This document shows positions 9,041-18,545 of a DNA stretch of 64,000 nt, one piece after another. The translations under genes and the position numbers were made by a program. Under the pieces are notes generated by a model. That model did not search any database and had not been told where the DNA came from. It worked only from the letters and a program-made list of their open reading frames with translations. The first letter of the stretch is position 1; every line of letters starts with the position of its first letter. Source of the stretch: Prolixibacteraceae bacterium (GTDB taxonomy: Bacteria; Bacteroidota; Bacteroidia; Bacteroidales; Prolixibacteraceae); NCBI GenBank assembly GCA_028683385.1, contig JAQUIJ010000019.1:49414-113413 (forward strand). Direction: 5' to 3'.

Positions 9041-10498
9041 TTAAAGATATTTTACTTCCATGTCCCAATTCCATTGGTTAAAATAGAGGTTACCACCCTC
9101 CCACTCCAGTTCGCCACGCTGAAAATCGTACGGTTCGCTGCGTGGAAATTTCTTCTCCGGAGTTAATTTCCGGCTGTAATCATCATTCACAATCAAGCGG
9201 TAGGCGTCAATTCCTGAACGGTAAAAATTACGAATTTTCGAATCCGGACTAGCTTGCAAACCAAACGACTGGTCGAGCGGAACCCAACCAATGCCTTCGT
9301 AATACACTTCGCACCAGTCGTGCAGGTTAACTTCACGCGGATGAAGCATCCAGCCACTTTGCCATTTCACCGGAATGCCCTGCGAACGCGCCAATGTCAT
9401 GAACAGCAAGGTTTGCATTCCACAATCGCCGTGGTGAGTTTTCAGTACATATCCCGGAATATCCGACATCGTGCTGTATTCGAGCGCACTGGCCCACCGA
9501 ACCGAATCGTTGATCCAGTTATATATTTTCTGAACTTTTAACATTGGATTGGTTTCGCCTCCCAATATCCGGTTAGCAAGCTGCTTTATTTGGGGGGTGA
9601 ACACGATTTGCGGAAGCCGTTCCTTCGTATTTTCCTTGTAAACTGAACTTTCGGTATTGTACGGTTTAATTTTCGCCGGCTCCAGATCAAAGTATTGAGC
9701 AGCGGTTTCAACCTCAAATTCAATCTGAAAAACGGTTGGCTGATCTTTCACCGCTTTCTTTTCCAGATAAACCGCGTGCTGAAGGTCGCTTTCGGGAGCA
9801 CCCATCGCTTTTTCAGGATCAGATTTCAGCAGATTGATGTTCTTCTGCCTTGCATGTCCTTCCCTCGGAAACGGCATCCAGCAGCGAATAATCCGGCCAT
9901 CAGGAACCGCATTGGGCTTGGCTTTCACCGTATAGGTCAATTTCATGCGCACGGGCAAAACCGGTTCTCCTGAAGTTTTGGTTGCTGAAATTACTTTTGA
10001 GGTGTGCTGCAAACAAAACAAATCAAGCGAATCAACCTGAAAACCATCGACTTTTTCTTTGAATTTCCGTGCCTCATCATCGAGCCGAAACAAGTTGGGC
10101 ACAGCATTTTTGAAATAGCGTTTCTCGCTGTCAATCGTGCGCATCTCAAGTTTCAGTGCATGTTCCCAGTTCTGCATTTCTGTAGGGTTCAGGTCAGGAA
10201 AATATTTTGCAAGCTGACTTTTCACATCCGATTCGGTTAACCGAAAATCGAGCCGAATGCGGCGGCCAATATCAACGATAGAATCCATTTTATACAAATC
10301 AGCCGCTCCCAAACCGCCCATTGCTTTTAGCGAATCAGCAATCATTTCTGCCTTTTTCAGTTCTCCGGAAGCCACAAGTTGCTCAACACTGGTCAGATTA
10401 ACCGGGGTTTTAGGCACAGGAGTGCAGGCAACAAAAAAGACTCCGACTAAGAGCAAGTTCCTGATGATCTTCGGCGATTGGGAGATTCGATTCTTCAT
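9041..10498 (-). CDS. Transglutaminase-domain lipoprotein
   Basis: 485 residues. The N-terminus is a lipoprotein signal ending at Cys25 (VFFVACTPVPK). The C-terminal part is a transglutaminase-like cysteine protease fold with a readable triad: Cys359 in HHGDCGMQ, His393 in NLHDWCEVYY and Asp409 in GWVPLDQSFG. The middle (about 180-300) is a beta-rich domain often found before the core in these bacterial proteins. It should sit on the outer or inner membrane facing the periplasm or outside and act on peptides. Given amidase, murQ and sugar kinase nearby, a role on peptidoglycan-derived peptides is plausible but inferred. The DJ-1 gene follows after 9 bases. Confidence 0.8.
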   Translation of the reverse strand: MKNRISQSPKIIRNLLLVGVFFVACTPVPKTPVNLTSVEQLVASGELKKAEMIADSLKAMGGLGAADLYKMDSIVDIGRRIRLDFRLTESDVKSQLAKYFPDLNPTEMQNWEHALKLEMRTIDSEKRYFKNAVPNLFRLDDEARKFKEKVDGFQVDSLDLFCLQHTSKVISATKTSGEPVLPVRMKLTYTVKAKPNAVPDGRIIRCWMPFPREGHARQKNINLLKSDPEKAMGAPESDLQHAVYLEKKAVKDQPTVFQIEFEVETAAQYFDLEPAKIKPYNTESSVYKENTKERLPQIVFTPQIKQLANRILGGETNPMLKVQKIYNWINDSVRWASALEYSTMSDIPGYVLKTHHGDCGMQTLLFMTLARSQGIPVKWQSGWMLHPREVNLHDWCEVYYEGIGWVPLDQSFGLQASPDSKIRNFYRSGIDAYRLIVNDDYSRKLTPEKKFPRSEPYDFQRGELEWEGGNLYFNQWNWDMEVKYL

Positions 10499-10522
10499 CT
10501 TTACAATTTGCTGATTTATTTA

Positions 10523-11323
10523 TTATTTCAATAATTTTCGATTTTCAACTTCTTGCAATATTTTCATTTGTTGAATAGCTATGTGGTTTAATTTAATGAG
10601 CCGTTCTTTTTGAGGTATATTTTCATTGATAAAAACAGCATTTAAATTTTCCATATTCGAGAGACAAATTAATTCATTGATGTTTGCATAATCTCTAATG
10701 TTCCCTTTTAAATCGGGATTTACATCACGCCACTCTTTTGCTGTAATACCAAACATAGCTATGTTCAGAACATCAGCCTCATTGGCATAAACAATCGATG
10801 TTTGTGTTGCCGAAAGTTCTTTGGGGATAAGGTTTTGTTTAATGGCATCGGTATGTATATGGTAGTTAAGCTTTGCCAATTCACGCTTTGCCGACCAGCC
10901 TATAAGTTTTTGTTCTTCTTCCTTGAGGCGTTGAAATTCGCGAACCATGTATATCTTAAATTCAGGACTAATCCACATGGCAAACTCAAAGGCTATATCT
11001 TTATGTGCATAAGTACCTCCATAACGACCTGCTTTTGCCTGTAAACCAATCGCATTAGTTCGTTCTGCAAATTCCTTTACACTGATTTTAAAATTATTTA
11101 GACCCGATTTATTTTTAATTGCGGCGAATTCGCCATAATTAAAAGCTGAATTGTTTACTTGTTCCCAAATACCAAGATATTCCAACGTATTTCTGTTTCT
11201 TAACCAATCGGTAACAAAAAAATCGCCGTCTTTAACCTTTATCATATCGGTTAAACAAATGTAATCATCATTCTTATATTGAATAACAGTTATTTCCGTA
11301 TCCTTAATTGTGATTTTTCCCAT
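10523..11323 (-). CDS. KilA-N domain protein
   Basis: 266 residues. The N-terminal ~110 residues match the KilA-N domain: ITVIQYKNDDYICLTDMI, then DWLRNRNTLEYLGIWEQ, and later RYGGTYAHKDIAFEFAMWIS. KilA-N is a DNA-binding domain of phages, large DNA viruses and mobile elements. The C-terminal half (HTDAIKQNLIP, MFGITAKEWRDVNPDLKGNIRDYA) is the form common in solitary Bacteroidota copies. It is AT-richer than its neighbours and splits a run of cell-wall and glycan enzymes, which suggests a separate arrival. No phage genes are next to it. The function is unknown; regulator or host-takeover remnant are the options. Confidence 0.8.
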   Translation of the reverse strand: MGKITIKDTEITVIQYKNDDYICLTDMIKVKDGDFFVTDWLRNRNTLEYLGIWEQVNNSAFNYGEFAAIKNKSGLNNFKISVKEFAERTNAIGLQAKAGRYGGTYAHKDIAFEFAMWISPEFKIYMVREFQRLKEEEQKLIGWSAKRELAKLNYHIHTDAIKQNLIPKELSATQTSIVYANEADVLNIAMFGITAKEWRDVNPDLKGNIRDYANINELICLSNMENLNAVFINENIPQKERLIKLNHIAIQQMKILQEVENRKLLK

Positions 11324-11358
11324 AATGCAAATTCGTTTATTTCACCTTACAAATCAGC

Positions 11359-13818
11359 TTAAAACCGTTCAGCAGAATATCCTTTTTTCTTCAGCCATGA
11401 AAGAAGTTCGCCCAACCGATTGTAAAACTTATCAGTACGCGCTGGTTCTGTTCCCATATGAATCAGCATGATGCAGCCGTTCAGTCCATTCGGGTCATTC
11501 TTCTCAAAAGTCTGGATGTCGTTCAAAATCGTTTCCGAAGAGCGATAACCAGTCATATCCGGTGTGGTGTAATCGGCATTCGAGCGGATACCCGGTGTAA
11601 AATTGATCACTTTCAAGCCCATTTGCCCACTCCAGTCAACACTCTCAGCATTGTACCATTCGTACGGAGGTAAAAATACCGAAGCTTTTTCGGCAGTCAA
11701 ACCAAATGCTCCCATCTTTTTGTAATTCAATTTCAAATCGTCGGAGAACTGCTTTTGAGTAACCAGCGTCGAATCACGCTTCGTCCAGTCGGCATACAGC
11801 AAATGGCCATCGGAGTGCGCTCCCAGATAATGACCATCAGCAATCAATTCGTTTATGAGTGATTTATTTTCCGGATTGTTATAGAAAGTTCCCGTCAGGA
11901 AAAATGAACCTTTGGCTTTGTTTTTTTTCAAAGTTTGAGCAATTAGATGTCCTCCTTCGCCTAATTCGTGAGCCGAAAAAATCAGGTACACTTTCTTTTC
12001 AGCCGGATTTTTCCGTACCAAAGCACCCTGATTGTCCAAAACATCTCCTGAAGTATGACCTTCAACTTCGAGCGACGAAAGCAGGTAACTCAGGCTGGCC
12101 GTTCCGTCCATAGTTGGTTCATTGGTCGAATAATCACCAATATCGTCGTGATAAACTGCTTTCCCATCCTGAAATTCAGGATACTGATCGGCTCTCAACA
12201 AACGGATTCCGAGCAAACTCTTATAAATGCTGGTATAAACCGGACCATCAACCAAACCGCCGGTTGTGGTTTTATTCAGGTAAAGCGTAATCGCCGAATG
12301 TGGTTTTTCTGGATAATCGCCCCCAGCCGGAAGTCCGCATATCATTGATGTTCCCCATGGATTACAACCAAACAGCCAATCAGTTAAAGCAACCTCCATT
12401 TCTTCGTAAGTATTGTCACCGGTAATTTTCCGGTACAATTTAGCCTGAGTGATGGCTGCTGCCACAAAATTATTGGAGCACCAAACAAACGGAACGCCAA
12501 TCCGGAACGGATCATTTCCGGCATATTTCCGAATTTGATCGAGTCCCTGTTTCATCAAAGCGGCAAACTGTTTGGCAATCACCGGATCGGATGACTGCGC
12601 CAATAAAGCGTGGCCCAGATTCACAAACGGATAATACTGGTAATGCCGGGCACGGTTCAGTTCCATCCAGGGCGTTACTGGTTCCAACTCGCCCCAGTAT
12701 TTGGCTTCTTTCTGAAAATCAGTCTGCTTTTCTGTCGGAATTAGTGTCGCGGCTGCCAGTTCCATGTCGTCAACCCAATTGTCCTCTTCGTAAAAATATG
12801 GCGAAACCATGCAAGCTGTCTGGAAATTTCCCAGATCGGATTTAGCAAAATCCCAGGCGTCACGTGACTTCTGAAGCATCTGATCTGCAAACTTCGGATC
12901 AATGTCTTTAAACACAGAAGCACCCAAAGCAAACGACGAACTGAATTTAGCTGCCGTTGACGAAACGCCTGTCGAGCGATTTTTATATTTACCCAATCCC
13001 TGCGATTTCCCGGTCACAAAATAAACCGGTCGGTACACTCCCAATCCGTAACCACCCAACGTATCCAAGGTAGGAATCCGAAATCCGGCGTGATCACGAT
13101 CATCGGCAATCTGGTTGTACATCTCGTTTTTCGCCGGATTCATTTTCAGGAGCCATTCCAAACCCCAGCGGGCTTCGTCCAGGATATCCGGGATTCCGTT
13201 GGCTCCCGGCTTGCCATTGGCGGCAAACTTATCGCCATAAACCGATGGGTTCTGCTGATAGGCAAACAGTAACTGATAAATGGCATTTGCAGAAGTTGTA
13301 GTGTATTGTAAATAATCAGAAGCATCGTGCCACCCCCCAATCACATCGATGTGCTGTCCGGTCTTGGTGGGATGATCGACAATAATTCCATCATGCGTGT
13401 GACACGAATCATTCAGGTACGGATTGAACCCGCAACGCTGTTGACGCATATAATTAAGAATGAAATCGGCAGTACCATTATAAACATCAGGCGAGATACG
13501 AAACGACGGAGATACCGAGTTACCAGCCTTCAGGATAAAACCACCGGTTTGATGAAAAGTTGTAAAGTTAAGTCGGTAGGCTTTCTGTTTGCCCCAAATG
13601 CTGGCATCAGCAAGTTCCGGGGTGCCTTCAAAAACCAATTTTCCTGAAAGTGATTCGAACAACTGAAACTTAGTAAGTTCCTCATCCTGATCGGAAAGGA
13701 AAACTGCCACCTTAACCGATTGAGGTAAATAACCCATTTGATTGATACGAACTACCGTTGAAGCACTAATTTTCAACGAAATAAGAAAAATCATACTGAT
13801 TAAGAAAAGAGTTCTCAT
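11359..13818 (-). CDS. GH9 glycoside hydrolase fused to a NodB-type deacetylase domain
   Basis: 819 residues with a signal peptide (residues 1-20). Domains in order: a CelD_N-type Ig domain (22-108, starting VVRINQMGYLP), a GH9 catalytic domain (about 112-585), and a polysaccharide deacetylase/NodB domain (about 605-819). GH9 residues are visible: Asp165 and Asp168 in GGWHDASDY, and the proton donor Glu567 in DYSTNEPTMDG. In the deacetylase part, the metal-site HSDGH (668-672), PPYEWYN (718-723) and MLIHMG (785-789) are present. The usual TFDD motif 1 is replaced by FSAHE (614-618), so the catalytic base is changed. GH9 members cleave beta-glucans or, in some groups, glucosamine-type glycans. 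Combined with the neighbouring kinase and murQ, an amino-sugar glycan substrate is attractive but unproven. Confidence 0.85.
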   Translation of the reverse strand: MRTLFLISMIFLISLKISASTVVRINQMGYLPQSVKVAVFLSDQDEELTKFQLFESLSGKLVFEGTPELADASIWGKQKAYRLNFTTFHQTGGFILKAGNSVSPSFRISPDVYNGTADFILNYMRQQRCGFNPYLNDSCHTHDGIIVDHPTKTGQHIDVIGGWHDASDYLQYTTTSANAIYQLLFAYQQNPSVYGDKFAANGKPGANGIPDILDEARWGLEWLLKMNPAKNEMYNQIADDRDHAGFRIPTLDTLGGYGLGVYRPVYFVTGKSQGLGKYKNRSTGVSSTAAKFSSSFALGASVFKDIDPKFADQMLQKSRDAWDFAKSDLGNFQTACMVSPYFYEEDNWVDDMELAAATLIPTEKQTDFQKEAKYWGELEPVTPWMELNRARHYQYYPFVNLGHALLAQSSDPVIAKQFAALMKQGLDQIRKYAGNDPFRIGVPFVWCSNNFVAAAITQAKLYRKITGDNTYEEMEVALTDWLFGCNPWGTSMICGLPAGGDYPEKPHSAITLYLNKTTTGGLVDGPVYTSIYKSLLGIRLLRADQYPEFQDGKAVYHDDIGDYSTNEPTMDGTASLSYLLSSLEVEGHTSGDVLDNQGALVRKNPAEKKVYLIFSAHELGEGGHLIAQTLKKNKAKGSFFLTGTFYNNPENKSLINELIADGHYLGAHSDGHLLYADWTKRDSTLVTQKQFSDDLKLNYKKMGAFGLTAEKASVFLPPYEWYNAESVDWSGQMGLKVINFTPGIRSNADYTTPDMTGYRSSETILNDIQTFEKNDPNGLNGCIMLIHMGTEPARTDKFYNRLGELLSWLKKKGYSAERF

Positions 13819-14033
13819 AGCTTCCGTGGTCTTTAAGTATTGGAATCAGTATTTCGGAAAAACAACTTACATTTCATAAAGATACAAATCAATTGAACAT
13901 AGACTGTTCTGTAAGAAATTATTTAGGCTCTAGTTTCACGCGAAATAATGGATCAAAATTAGTGGAATTAATGAATCTTGCAAATATTGGTAATACATGT
14001 TATATGATACATTTCATTTTTCGTCAAAATCCT

Positions 14034-14041
14034 TATCTTTG
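14034..14041 (+). promoter_or_regulatory. -7 promoter element for the kinase-murQ operon
   Basis: TATCTTTG matches the Bacteroidota -7 consensus TAnnTTTG exactly and lies 37 bases before the kinase start codon, giving a normal leader length. No clear TTTG -33 box is seen at the expected distance, so strength is uncertain. Confidence 0.5.
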
Positions 14042-14078
14042 ACACCGCAAACAAATGATCACCAATTTCGAATAATAA

Positions 14079-14918
14079 ATGAGACTTATTGCCGACAGTG
14101 GATCAACCAAAACCGCCTGGAAACAGATTGATGGTTCAGGCCACGTTAAAAACATTAAAACATCAGGACTCAACCCCTATTCGCAGCCAGAGGAAAGCAT
14201 TTTTCAGGAAATTGAAAAGGTACTTTTCCCGGAAACCGGTACCGGAATTCAGGAAATCTATTTTTATGGAGCCGGAATTGTAAATGCAGAAAAGGGCGAC
14301 ATCATCCGCAGAGCGTTAAATCGTATTTATCCTGAAGCCATTGTGGAAACTCACAGCGATGTGTTGGGAGCTGCCCGTGCTTTATTTGGAGATCAGGCCG
14401 GGATTGCCTGCATTTTGGGCACAGGCTCGAATGCTTGTTTGTATGATGGTAAGCAAATTGCACATGGGATTTCTCCGCTAGGTTTTATTTTAGGCGATGA
14501 AGGCAGCGGCTCAGTTATGGGACGAAAATTGCTTGGCGACTATTTTAAGGAAGTTATGCCTGCCCGGTTACGCGACGAATTTAGTAAGCAGTTCGGTATT
14601 ACCCGCGAAGAAGCTTTGAACAGGGTTTACCGTACTGAAAAACCCAACCAATTTCTGGCGCAATTTGTACCTTTTTTATCGGAGCACAGCAATTCAGCAT
14701 ATTGTCAGGAGTTTGTGCAGCATAATTTTATGGAATTCTTTGAACGTAACGTAAGTAAATTGCCCGATTATACCCAATATCCAATCGGATTTATTGGTTC
14801 GGTAGCTTATTATTTCAGTTCAATCCTGAAAAATACGGCCAGTTATTTTGGCTATGACGAAACAACGATCATTAAAGAGCCCATTGACGGGTTGGAAAAA
14901 TATTACAGCATAAAGTAA
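14079..14918 (+). CDS. BadF/BcrA-type amino-sugar kinase (MurK/NagK-like)
   Basis: 279 residues, the size of single-domain BadF/BadG/BcrA/BcrD sugar kinases. ATP-binding motifs are LIADSGSTKTAWK at the N-terminus (phosphate 1), CILGTGSNACLYDG in the middle (phosphate 2) and GFIGSVAYYF late (adenosine). LGFILGDEGSGSVMGRKLL is the sugar-binding segment typical of N-acetylglucosamine and N-acetylmuramic acid kinases. A Clostridium acetobutylicum kinase of this family (MurK) is known to phosphorylate MurNAc and GlcNAc. It is directly followed, 8 bases on, by murQ, whose substrate is MurNAc-6-phosphate. The pair is therefore most simply read as a MurNAc kinase plus etherase operon; specificity is inferred. 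Confidence 0.85.
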   Translation: MRLIADSGSTKTAWKQIDGSGHVKNIKTSGLNPYSQPEESIFQEIEKVLFPETGTGIQEIYFYGAGIVNAEKGDIIRRALNRIYPEAIVETHSDVLGAARALFGDQAGIACILGTGSNACLYDGKQIAHGISPLGFILGDEGSGSVMGRKLLGDYFKEVMPARLRDEFSKQFGITREEALNRVYRTEKPNQFLAQFVPFLSEHSNSAYCQEFVQHNFMEFFERNVSKLPDYTQYPIGFIGSVAYYFSSILKNTASYFGYDETTIIKEPIDGLEKYYSIK

Positions 14919-14926
14919 AAGTAAAA

Positions 14927-15760
14927 ATGACCACCACAATTACAACAACAAGTACCACCGAAGCCGATTCGCTGTATAACGATTTGGAAAAAAAATCGAT
15001 AAAAGAACTTTTGTTAAGTATTCACGAAGAAGACAAAAAAGTTTTACCAGCCGTGCACGATGCAATTCCACAGATTGAAAAACTGGTGGAAGAAGTGTAT
15101 CAACGCATGAAAAAGGGCGGACGATTATTCTATTTGGGTGCAGGCACCAGTGGGCGCTTGGGCATTTTGGATGCTTCGGAAATTCCACCCACATTCGGAG
15201 TTGGTCACGATTTGGTTATTGGTTTGATTGCCGGTGGCGACCGTGCCATTCGTAAAGCAGTTGAAATGGCCGAAGACGACGAAGAGCAGGCCTGGAAAGA
15301 TCTGGAGAAATACGAGCTCAACAAACTGGATTCGATTGTTGGCATTGCGGCTTCGGGGCGGACTCCCTATGTGATTGGGGCTGTTAAAAGAGCCCGTACA
15401 GAAGGCATTCTGACAGGTTGCATCGTAAACAATAAAGATAGTGTTTTGGCACAAAATGTTGACATTCCGATTGAAGCCATTGTTGGCCCTGAGTTTTTGA
15501 CCGGCAGCACGCGTATGAAATCGGGTACTTCGCAAAAGCTGATCCTGAACATGATCACCACTTCGCTGATGATTAAACTCGGACGTGTAAAAGGGAATAA
15601 AATGGTGAATATGCAATTGACCAATCAAAAATTGATTAATCGCGGCACCCGGATGATTATGACCGAACTGGGTTACGACGAAGTAAAAGCCAAACGGTTG
15701 TTACTGCTGCATGGCTCGGTAAATGCAGTTTTAATGGCCGACAAAGAAGGAAAAAAGTAA
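14927..15760 (+). CDS. murQ: N-acetylmuramic acid 6-phosphate etherase
   Basis: 277 residues, close to the usual 290-300. The SIS fold motif GAGTSGRLGILDASEIPPTFG region near 65-85 (shown as GAGTSGRLG and LDASEIPPTFG) contains the conserved catalytic glutamate, and a second SIS block IVGIAASGRTPYVIGA follows. The FLTGSTRMKSGTSQKLILNM region is diagnostic for MurQ, and the C-terminal helix bundle includes LLLLHGSVNAVLM. MurQ cleaves the lactyl ether of MurNAc-6-phosphate in the cytoplasm to GlcNAc-6-phosphate and D-lactate. The upstream kinase supplies its substrate. It converges with the TPR regulator at 15798, with only 37 bases between the stops and no obvious terminator. Confidence 0.95.
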   Translation: MTTTITTTSTTEADSLYNDLEKKSIKELLLSIHEEDKKVLPAVHDAIPQIEKLVEEVYQRMKKGGRLFYLGAGTSGRLGILDASEIPPTFGVGHDLVIGLIAGGDRAIRKAVEMAEDDEEQAWKDLEKYELNKLDSIVGIAASGRTPYVIGAVKRARTEGILTGCIVNNKDSVLAQNVDIPIEAIVGPEFLTGSTRMKSGTSQKLILNMITTSLMIKLGRVKGNKMVNMQLTNQKLINRGTRMIMTELGYDEVKAKRLLLLHGSVNAVLMADKEGKK

Positions 15761-15797
15761 TAATTACAAAAATATTATCGATAGCGCTGTTTGAATT

Positions 15798-18290
15798 CTA
15801 AATATTCTGCAAGAAAACCGACAGGTTGATTTCCCTGTCGATACCCAATTTCTGGCGTAAACGTAAGCGTGCTTTTTTAAGGGCATCGTCTGATTGAAAC
15901 GTAATGTGAGCAATGTCTTTATTGCTCATGTTCAGCTTGAGGAAAGCACACATTTTTCGCTCATTTGCCGTAAGGGTTGGAAATTGTGCATTCAGTTTCT
16001 CGTAAAACGAACTGTGCACCTTTTCAAATAAAATCTCAAATTCGTCCCAGTTCGAATTGTATGAAATTCGTTTGTTGTCGGCAATCAGGGTCTTTATTTT
16101 TTGTTTGCCTTCAGAAGTAGTATTTTTTTCTATTTCCATCAACCGATCGATGGTTTGTGCATCGCGCTCCGAATTTTGAATCAGTTTTAAAGTGGCTGCA
16201 GTCATCGATCGCTGATTTGTTTCAAGCTCCCGGTTTATGCGTTCAATTTCATTGGTCAGCAATTGTGCTTTTATGGCTTCGCTTTCCTGAAGTGCGATTT
16301 CTACATTTTTACGCTCGGTAATATCCCGAATATTGGCCACAACCGCTTTAATTGCAGGATGATCAAGGAAATTCTGGGAAACTACTTCAAACCATACATA
16401 ACCCTTATCCTTGTGTTTGTGCCTGTACTGAATACTGTCTGAAGTATCTTTCATGGTCAAAACACGTTCCCAGTGCTGCCGAACAACGTCTAAATCTTCG
16501 GGATAAATCACCTCCTCAACGTTCCCCAATAACTCATCGACGCGATATCCGGTAAGAATTTCAGCGGCATCGCTAATGAAGAATTGTTCACCCTTTTCAT
16601 TGACTAAAACCAAAATGTCATTTGAATTTTTGATCAACAGTCTTAACCTCTCCTCACTCTCTTCAACCAGTTTTTTAGTAATCGAAAGTAAATCATTCGA
16701 TCTCCGTAATTCTTCATTTACAACCAAATATTCACCGTTTAATTCTTCTATTTCGCGATTCTGTTGGGTAAGAATAAGGTTAATGTTATGCTTATTCCGC
16801 GACGATAGAAATACATGAACTGCAAAAAATGAAATCAAAACAAAACCTCCCAGAAGCGAAAACAAAATCGTTTTATGAACGGCATCCTTTTTCTGCTGCA
16901 CCAGTTCAATGACTTGTTTCTCTTTTTCAAATTTATAGGTAAGCTCAAGCTCGGCTATCCTTTTTACATTCTTCTCATTGTAAACACTATCGTTTGCTTC
17001 AGTAAACTGTTTATGATAGAGATAGGCATTTTTATAATCGTTTGTAGCCGCATAAATCTCTGAAAGCTGTTCATAAATATCCTTCCGGTTATCCAGTAAC
17101 TTGAGTTCATTGGCAAGCAACAGGCTTTTTTGAGTGTACTCTAAAGCTTTTGCATACTTCTTCTGAAGAAGATAAATGCTTCCGATCTTTATACTTGTTT
17201 CACAAATTGTTCGTTTTCGGCTTAGTTCCTCCGATATTTTTAGCGCTCGCGAGTAGTTTTCAAGGGCTTCTTTGTACTCACCACGGGCACGATAAAAATC
17301 ACCGATTTTACTTGATACGCGCAATATTGGTGTTTGGTAGGACAGTTTCTCTGCAATCGAAAAAGCTTTTTGAAAATACTCAAGTGCTTCCGGCTTATTG
17401 GTTTGCAGGTAAACATTGCCTATTTCTTCATAACAATTCGAAATTAGTCGTTTGTCGTTTAATTTCTCTGCGATTTCCAATGCCCGGTGTAAATATTCCA
17501 ACGCATTCTCATATTCGCCTTGCAAAGTGTAAATACTCGCTATATTTATGAATGACAATGAGATACCTGATTTGTCATTTACTTCTTCTTTAATTTTTAA
17601 AGCTTTATGGTAAGATTCAAGTGCCTGAGGATAATTTCCCTGATATTTGTTGATTTCCCCAATATTGATAAAAATCCCGGAACGCATCTTTTTATTGTCT
17701 TTCTGCTCCAATAGCTGTAATATCTTCTGATATCCGTCCAACGCTTTCTTGTAATCGCCCTTTCCTGTATAAATCACCGATAAATTTGCCAGACATCTTG
17801 TTATCAAAGATTGATCCTTTAATTCCGAAGCAATTTTCAAGGCCCTTTGGTAGCAATTGCTTGCCTCAGAAATATTACCGATAGCCCCATAACTGAGCCC
17901 ACAAGCGATCGAACTTACAGCAATTCCATTTTTATAATTTATATCTTCTGCAATCTTCAATGCTTTCAGAAAATAATCCAGGGCTAGTTTATCCGACTTG
18001 TTGTATGAAAGCGATAATCCAGTCACATAGTAACTTTGCGCCAATCCTTTTCGGAAGCTTAATTTGTTCGATAATTCAGCCGCCTCAGTTGCATATTGCG
18101 ATGCTTTAATCGAATCATTCTTATAAATGGCAATGGCCATTTCATTGAGAAGGTTTACTCTTGCGGTATCTTCCAGATTATGAGCTTTCAGCAGATTGAT
18201 AAGACTATCTGGTCGGGCGATTTGTGCCTTAACGGCATTGGTAGTAAAAAATACAGAAAAAATCAGTAGCAAGCTTAATACATTACTCAT
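15798..18290 (-). CDS. Membrane-spanning TPR-PAS-HTH regulator
   Basis: The start chosen is the ATG at 18290; one codon upstream is only a TTG. The 830-residue product begins with a signal peptide (LSLLLIFSVFFTTNAVKAQ), followed by about nine tetratricopeptide repeats (roughly 60-440; repeated GDYKKAL, GNYPQAL, GEYENAL, GEYKEAL units). One membrane helix follows near 475-500, then a coiled coil, a PAS domain (about 558-680; LVLVNEKGEQFFISDAAEIL and YPEDLDVV), another coiled coil, and a C-terminal LuxR-like HTH (LTANERKMCAFLKLNMSNKDIA). The layout places TPRs in the periplasm and PAS plus DNA-binding domain in the cytoplasm. No kinase domain is present. Ligand and targets are unknown. Confidence 0.85.
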   Translation of the reverse strand: MSNVLSLLLIFSVFFTTNAVKAQIARPDSLINLLKAHNLEDTARVNLLNEMAIAIYKNDSIKASQYATEAAELSNKLSFRKGLAQSYYVTGLSLSYNKSDKLALDYFLKALKIAEDINYKNGIAVSSIACGLSYGAIGNISEASNCYQRALKIASELKDQSLITRCLANLSVIYTGKGDYKKALDGYQKILQLLEQKDNKKMRSGIFINIGEINKYQGNYPQALESYHKALKIKEEVNDKSGISLSFINIASIYTLQGEYENALEYLHRALEIAEKLNDKRLISNCYEEIGNVYLQTNKPEALEYFQKAFSIAEKLSYQTPILRVSSKIGDFYRARGEYKEALENYSRALKISEELSRKRTICETSIKIGSIYLLQKKYAKALEYTQKSLLLANELKLLDNRKDIYEQLSEIYAATNDYKNAYLYHKQFTEANDSVYNEKNVKRIAELELTYKFEKEKQVIELVQQKKDAVHKTILFSLLGGFVLISFFAVHVFLSSRNKHNINLILTQQNREIEELNGEYLVVNEELRRSNDLLSITKKLVEESEERLRLLIKNSNDILVLVNEKGEQFFISDAAEILTGYRVDELLGNVEEVIYPEDLDVVRQHWERVLTMKDTSDSIQYRHKHKDKGYVWFEVVSQNFLDHPAIKAVVANIRDITERKNVEIALQESEAIKAQLLTNEIERINRELETNQRSMTAATLKLIQNSERDAQTIDRLMEIEKNTTSEGKQKIKTLIADNKRISYNSNWDEFEILFEKVHSSFYEKLNAQFPTLTANERKMCAFLKLNMSNKDIAHITFQSDDALKKARLRLRQKLGIDREINLSVFLQNI

Positions 18291-18545
18291 CAACTAATTA
18301 CATAAATTAAATGATTCAATATCAAATCGCCTAAAATTATACTAATTAACCGATGAGCATTAGCTTTTTTCAAATATATTTATTTCAAAATAACGTAAAT
18401 TTCGTTCTACGAATATCCTGAAAGCCGCACAGTCCTGACAAAACCGGATTATGGCAAAGTCGGAGTCAACTATTAACTGCTACTTCAGGATTCTGTACAT
18501 GCAGTTTTGGTGACAAAAAAAGAGAACTAAAAATCAATCCATTCG

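Noticed and set aside
10523..11323. KilA-N gene as sign of a prophage
   Set aside because: No structural, lysis or replication phage genes are within the window near it; it appears solitary as in many Bacteroidota.
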